From the NCBI RefSeq assembly GCF_012033785.1, contig NZ_JAAVJC010000027.1, positions 1 through 33,787 of the forward strand: a stretch of 33,787 nt of DNA, in the 5' to 3' direction. Position numbers and translations under genes: made by a program. Of the stretch, positions 31,464 to 33,787 are shown in pieces. Each line of letters starts with the position of its first letter. Position 1 is the stretch's first letter. This DNA comes from Streptomyces bohaiensis. GTDB taxonomy: Bacteria > Actinomycetota > Actinomycetes > Streptomycetales > Streptomycetaceae. The notes under the pieces were generated by a model that ran no database searches, was not told where the DNA came from, and was given only the letters and a program-made list of their open reading frames with translations.

Positions 31464-32528
31464 ATGCGGCACCATCTCCCAATGGCGAGTGTTCGAGATG
31501 TCCGGCTGTTGCCGAAGGCCCATCTGCATCTGCACTTCACCGGCTCCATGCGGTCCGGCACGCTCCTGGAGCTGGCGGACAAGTACGGCGTCCACCTCCC
31601 GGAGGCGCTCAAGGGCGGGGAGCCGCCGAAGCTGCGTGCCACCGACGAGCGCGGCTGGTTCCGCTTCCAGCGCCTCTACGACATGGCGCGGTCCTGCCTG
31701 CGGGAGCCGGAGGACATCCAGCGCCTGGTGCGGGAGACCGCGCAGGAGGACGTGGCCGACGGGTCCCGCTGGCTGGAGATACAGGTGGACCCGACCTCCT
31801 ACGCCCCGCGGCTGGGCGGGCTGATCCCGGCGCTGGAGGTGATCCTGGACGCGGTGGAGCGCGCCACCGCGGAGACGGGGCTCCCGATCCGCGTGCTGGT
31901 CGCGGCGAACCGCATGAAGCACCCGCTGGACGCGCGGACGCTGGCCCGACTCGCGGTGCGCTTCGCCGATCGCGGCGTCATCGGCTTCGGCCTGTCCAAC
32001 GACGAACGGCGCGGCTTCGCCCGCGACTTCGACCGCGCGTTCGCGATCGCCCGCGAGGGCGGTCTGATCGCCGCCCCGCACGGTGGCGAACTGTCGGGGG
32101 CCTCCAGCGTCCGTGACTGTCTGGACGACCTGCGGGCGGACCGCATCGGTCACGGGGTGCGCGCCGCGGAGGACCCCCGACTGCTGGCGCGGCTGGCGGA
32201 GTCCGGGGTGACGTGCGAGGTCTGCCCGGCCTCCAACGTGGCGCTCGGCGTCTACGAGAAACCGAAGGACGTGCCGCTGCGGGCGCTGTGGGACGCGGGC
32301 GTGCCGATGGCGCTGGGCGCCGACGACCCGCTGCTCTTCGGGTCCCGGCTCGCGGCGCAGTACGAGATCGCCCGGGAGCACCACGGATTCACCGACGCCG
32401 AGTTGGCGGAGCTGGGGCGGCAGTCGCTGCGTGCGGGCCGGATGCCGCCCGAGGCACTGGCGGCGGCGTTGGCCGACGTCGACGCCTGGCTGACCCCCGA
32501 CCCGGCCCTGCGGCCGGTGGGCGGCTGA
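31464..32528 (+). CDS. add: Adenosine deaminase family protein
   Basis: 354 aa from ATG 31464; converts adenosine (or a related 6-aminopurine nucleoside) to inosine in purine salvage. Zinc ligands are in KAHLHLHFTGS near the N-terminus. The catalytic Glu and a His are in APHGGELSG, followed by DRIGHGVRA, a CEVCPASNVALGVY block and LGADDPLLFGS with the late Asp pair. GAGGG lies 6-8 nt before ATG 31464; a second in-frame ATG at 31482 gives the N-terminus closest to relatives but lacks a Shine-Dalgarno sequence. An aminodeoxyfutalosine deaminase role cannot be excluded from sequence. It follows aspC and converges on murB. Confidence 0.93.
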   Translation: MRHHLPMASVRDVRLLPKAHLHLHFTGSMRSGTLLELADKYGVHLPEALKGGEPPKLRATDERGWFRFQRLYDMARSCLREPEDIQRLVRETAQEDVADGSRWLEIQVDPTSYAPRLGGLIPALEVILDAVERATAETGLPIRVLVAANRMKHPLDARTLARLAVRFADRGVIGFGLSNDERRGFARDFDRAFAIAREGGLIAAPHGGELSGASSVRDCLDDLRADRIGHGVRAAEDPRLLARLAESGVTCEVCPASNVALGVYEKPKDVPLRALWDAGVPMALGADDPLLFGSRLAAQYEIAREHHGFTDAELAELGRQSLRAGRMPPEALAAALADVDAWLTPDPALRPVGG

Positions 32529-32552
32529 CGCCGACCGTCTCCGCAGCGCCGA

Positions 32553-32582
32553 CCCGGCAGCCGCCGCGTGGCGGGTGCCGGG
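32553..32582. terminator. Terminator between add and murB
   Basis: Two stacked stems, CCCGGCA (32553-32559) with 32576-32582 and CCGCC (32561-32565) with 32570-32574, separated by one G-G mismatch. It lies between convergent genes and may serve both. Confidence 0.7.
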
Positions 32583-32604
32583 CCCGGGCAGTGGAGATGG
32601 TCGG

Positions 32605-33660
32605 TCAGAGGGTGCAGCCGACGGTCACCGGCTCGTTGACCAGCGTGATGCCGAACGCGTCCCGCACACCGGCGCGGACCTCGCGGGCGAGGGCGAGCAG
32701 GTCGGCGGTGCGCGCGGCACCGCGGTTGGTGAGTGCCAGGGTGTGTTTCCCGGAGATGCGGGCCGGGCCCTCGCCGTAGCCCTTGGTGAAGCCGGCGCGG
32801 TCGATGAGCCAGGCCGCCGAGGTCTTCGTGTGCCCGTCTCCGGCGGGGAAGGCCGGGGGCGTCACGTCGGGTCCCAGCCGCTCGGCGGCCCGGGTGCGGA
32901 AGGCTGCGAAGGTCGCGTCGTCCAGCACGGGGTTGGTGAAGAAGGACCCGGCGGACCAGGTGTCGTGGTCCTCGGGGTCGAGCACCATGCCCTTGCCGCT
33001 GCGCAGTGCGAGGACGGTCTCGCGGGCGGCTGCCAGCGGCACCCGGTCCCCGGTCTCCACGCCCATGGCCCGCGCGGTCTCGGCGTACCGGAGCGGGGCG
33101 GAGCGTCCGTCGGCGTCCTCCAGTTCCATCCGGACCCGCAGCACGACGTGCCGGTCGGGCTCGGCCTTGAAACGGCTGTGCCGGTAGGAGAAGCCGCACT
33201 CGGCGGCGGGGAGGACCACTGTCCGCCTCTCCCGGCGGTCCCAGGCGACGACCTCGGTCACCACCGAGGCGATCTCCTGACCGTACGCACCCACGTTCTG
33301 GATGGGGGTGGCGCCGGTGGAGCCGGGGATGCCGGCGAGGCACTCGACCCCGGCGAGTCCGGCCTCGACGGTGCGGGCGACCGTCTCCGACCAGTTCTCC
33401 CCGGCCGCGACCTCCAGCCGGGTGCCGTCGAGGGTCGTGCCGCGCGTCGCGATGCGCAGCGCGGTCCCGTCGAAGCCTTCGTCGGCGATGACCAGGTTGC
33501 TGCCGCCGCCGATCAGCAGCAGCGGCTCGCCGCGCTCGTCGGCCTCGCCGACGGCGGTGATCACCTCGTCCTCGGTGGTGGCGGTGAGCAGCCGGCGGGC
33601 CGGCCCGCCGAGGCGGAAGGTGGTGAGCGGGGCCAGGGGGGCGTCACGGAGTTCCTGCAC
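32605..33660 (-). CDS. murB: UDP-N-acetylmuramate dehydrogenase (UDP-N-acetylenolpyruvoylglucosamine reductase)
   Basis: 351 aa from GTG 33660; a FAD enzyme that reduces UDP-GlcNAc-enolpyruvate to UDP-MurNAc with NADPH in peptidoglycan synthesis. The FAD-binding part has TTFRLGGPARR, LLIGGGSNLVI and GLAGVECLAGIPGSTGATPIQNVGAYGQEI. YRHSRFK follows, then SAGSFFTNPV with the catalytic Ser, and the C-terminal ARISGKHTLALTNRG...VNEPVTVG. It lacks the Tyr-loop insertion pattern of short type II enzymes, fitting the long form. An upstream in-frame GTG at 33681 adds an unsupported MRRRLWG; relatives begin at the QEL block. Confidence 0.96.
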   Translation of the reverse strand: MQELRDAPLAPLTTFRLGGPARRLLTATTEDEVITAVGEADERGEPLLLIGGGSNLVIADEGFDGTALRIATRGTTLDGTRLEVAAGENWSETVARTVEAGLAGVECLAGIPGSTGATPIQNVGAYGQEIASVVTEVVAWDRRERRTVVLPAAECGFSYRHSRFKAEPDRHVVLRVRMELEDADGRSAPLRYAETARAMGVETGDRVPLAAARETVLALRSGKGMVLDPEDHDTWSAGSFFTNPVLDDATFAAFRTRAAERLGPDVTPPAFPAGDGHTKTSAAWLIDRAGFTKGYGEGPARISGKHTLALTNRGAARTADLLALAREVRAGVRDAFGITLVNEPVTVGCTL

Positions 33661-33700
33661 GCCCCACAGCCTACGGCGCACGGTGGTCGCGGCGTCCGTA

Positions 33701-33753
33701 CGCCCCGCGCCGCCCGGGCGGCGGTGCTCGGGTGGAGCCCGGGCGGCGGGGCG
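33701..33753 (-). terminator. Terminator of the gene upstream of murB
   Basis: CCGCCCGGGC (33710-33719) pairs with 33737-33746, and after a 2-nt bulge CGCCCCG (33701-33707) pairs with 33747-33753. It begins directly after the stop codon of the partial minus-strand gene. Confidence 0.75.
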
Positions 33754-33787
33754 TCAGCGGGCGTCGGCGGGTGCGTGGGCGCCGGGC
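33754..33787 (-). CDS. C-terminal end of an unidentified minus-strand gene, partial
   Basis: Reading inward from the window edge gives PGAHAPADAR and a TGA stop at 33754-33756, immediately followed by a strong terminator. Too short to identify; the terminator is the main support. Confidence 0.4.
   Translation of the reverse strand, partial: PGAHAPADAR

Overview
The window looks like chromosomal DNA from a Streptomyces-type actinomycete. GC content is very high with strong third-position GC bias, GTG and TTG starts are common, RpoB is 1161 aa, NusG has a long acidic N-terminal extension, and a mycothiol-dependent dehydrogenase is present. The gene order murB / add / aspC / tRNA-Trp / secE / nusG ... 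rplK / rplA / lipoprotein / rplJ / rplL / rpoB / rpoC is, from memory of Streptomyces chromosomes, the standard transcription-translation locus. No search could be run, so the genus is an inference.

Layout from left to right. (1) 1-2260, plus strand: the end of an LCP-family cell-wall glycopolymer transferase and a membrane-anchored endonuclease/exonuclease/phosphatase protein. (2) 2376-14264, minus strand: rpoC, rpoB, rplL, rplJ, a lipoprotein, rplA and rplK. Candidate promoters lie before rpoB, rplJ and rplK. There is an L10-type leader before rplJ, an attenuator-like hairpin between rplL and rpoB, and two hairpins between rpoB and rpoC. (3) 14400-28400: about 14 kb with eleven genes between rplK and nusG, which are normally neighbours. 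It holds a divergent GH48/GH6 cellulase pair with two CelR/CebR-type operators, a LysR - mycothiol-dependent formaldehyde dehydrogenase - metallo-hydrolase group, a DctA-type symporter diverging from a TAXI-type binding lipoprotein, a divergent WYL regulator/DinB pair, and a response regulator/histidine kinase operon. (4) 28411-29838, minus strand: nusG, secE and tRNA-Trp. (5) 30082-33787: aspartate aminotransferase and adenosine deaminase (plus), murB (minus), and the last codons of another minus-strand gene.

How the parts work together. The core genes make RNA polymerase and ribosomal stalk/L1/L11 proteins. The cellulase pair is predicted to be secreted and co-repressed in the absence of cello-oligosaccharides, with the GH48 and GH6 enzymes attacking cellulose together. 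The dehydrogenase pair should detoxify formaldehyde through mycothiol. The symporter, binding protein and two-component system may form a carboxylate sensing and uptake module, but that link is only positional.

The main unusual points are the split of the nusG-rplK junction by metabolic genes with strong hairpins on both sides, the lack of carbohydrate-binding modules on both cellulases, an orphan TAXI protein with no TRAP permease, a possible two-state hairpin in the rplJ leader, and a threonine in the RpoB rifampicin region where asparagine is usual. I saw no CRISPR array, transposase, integrase or phage gene.
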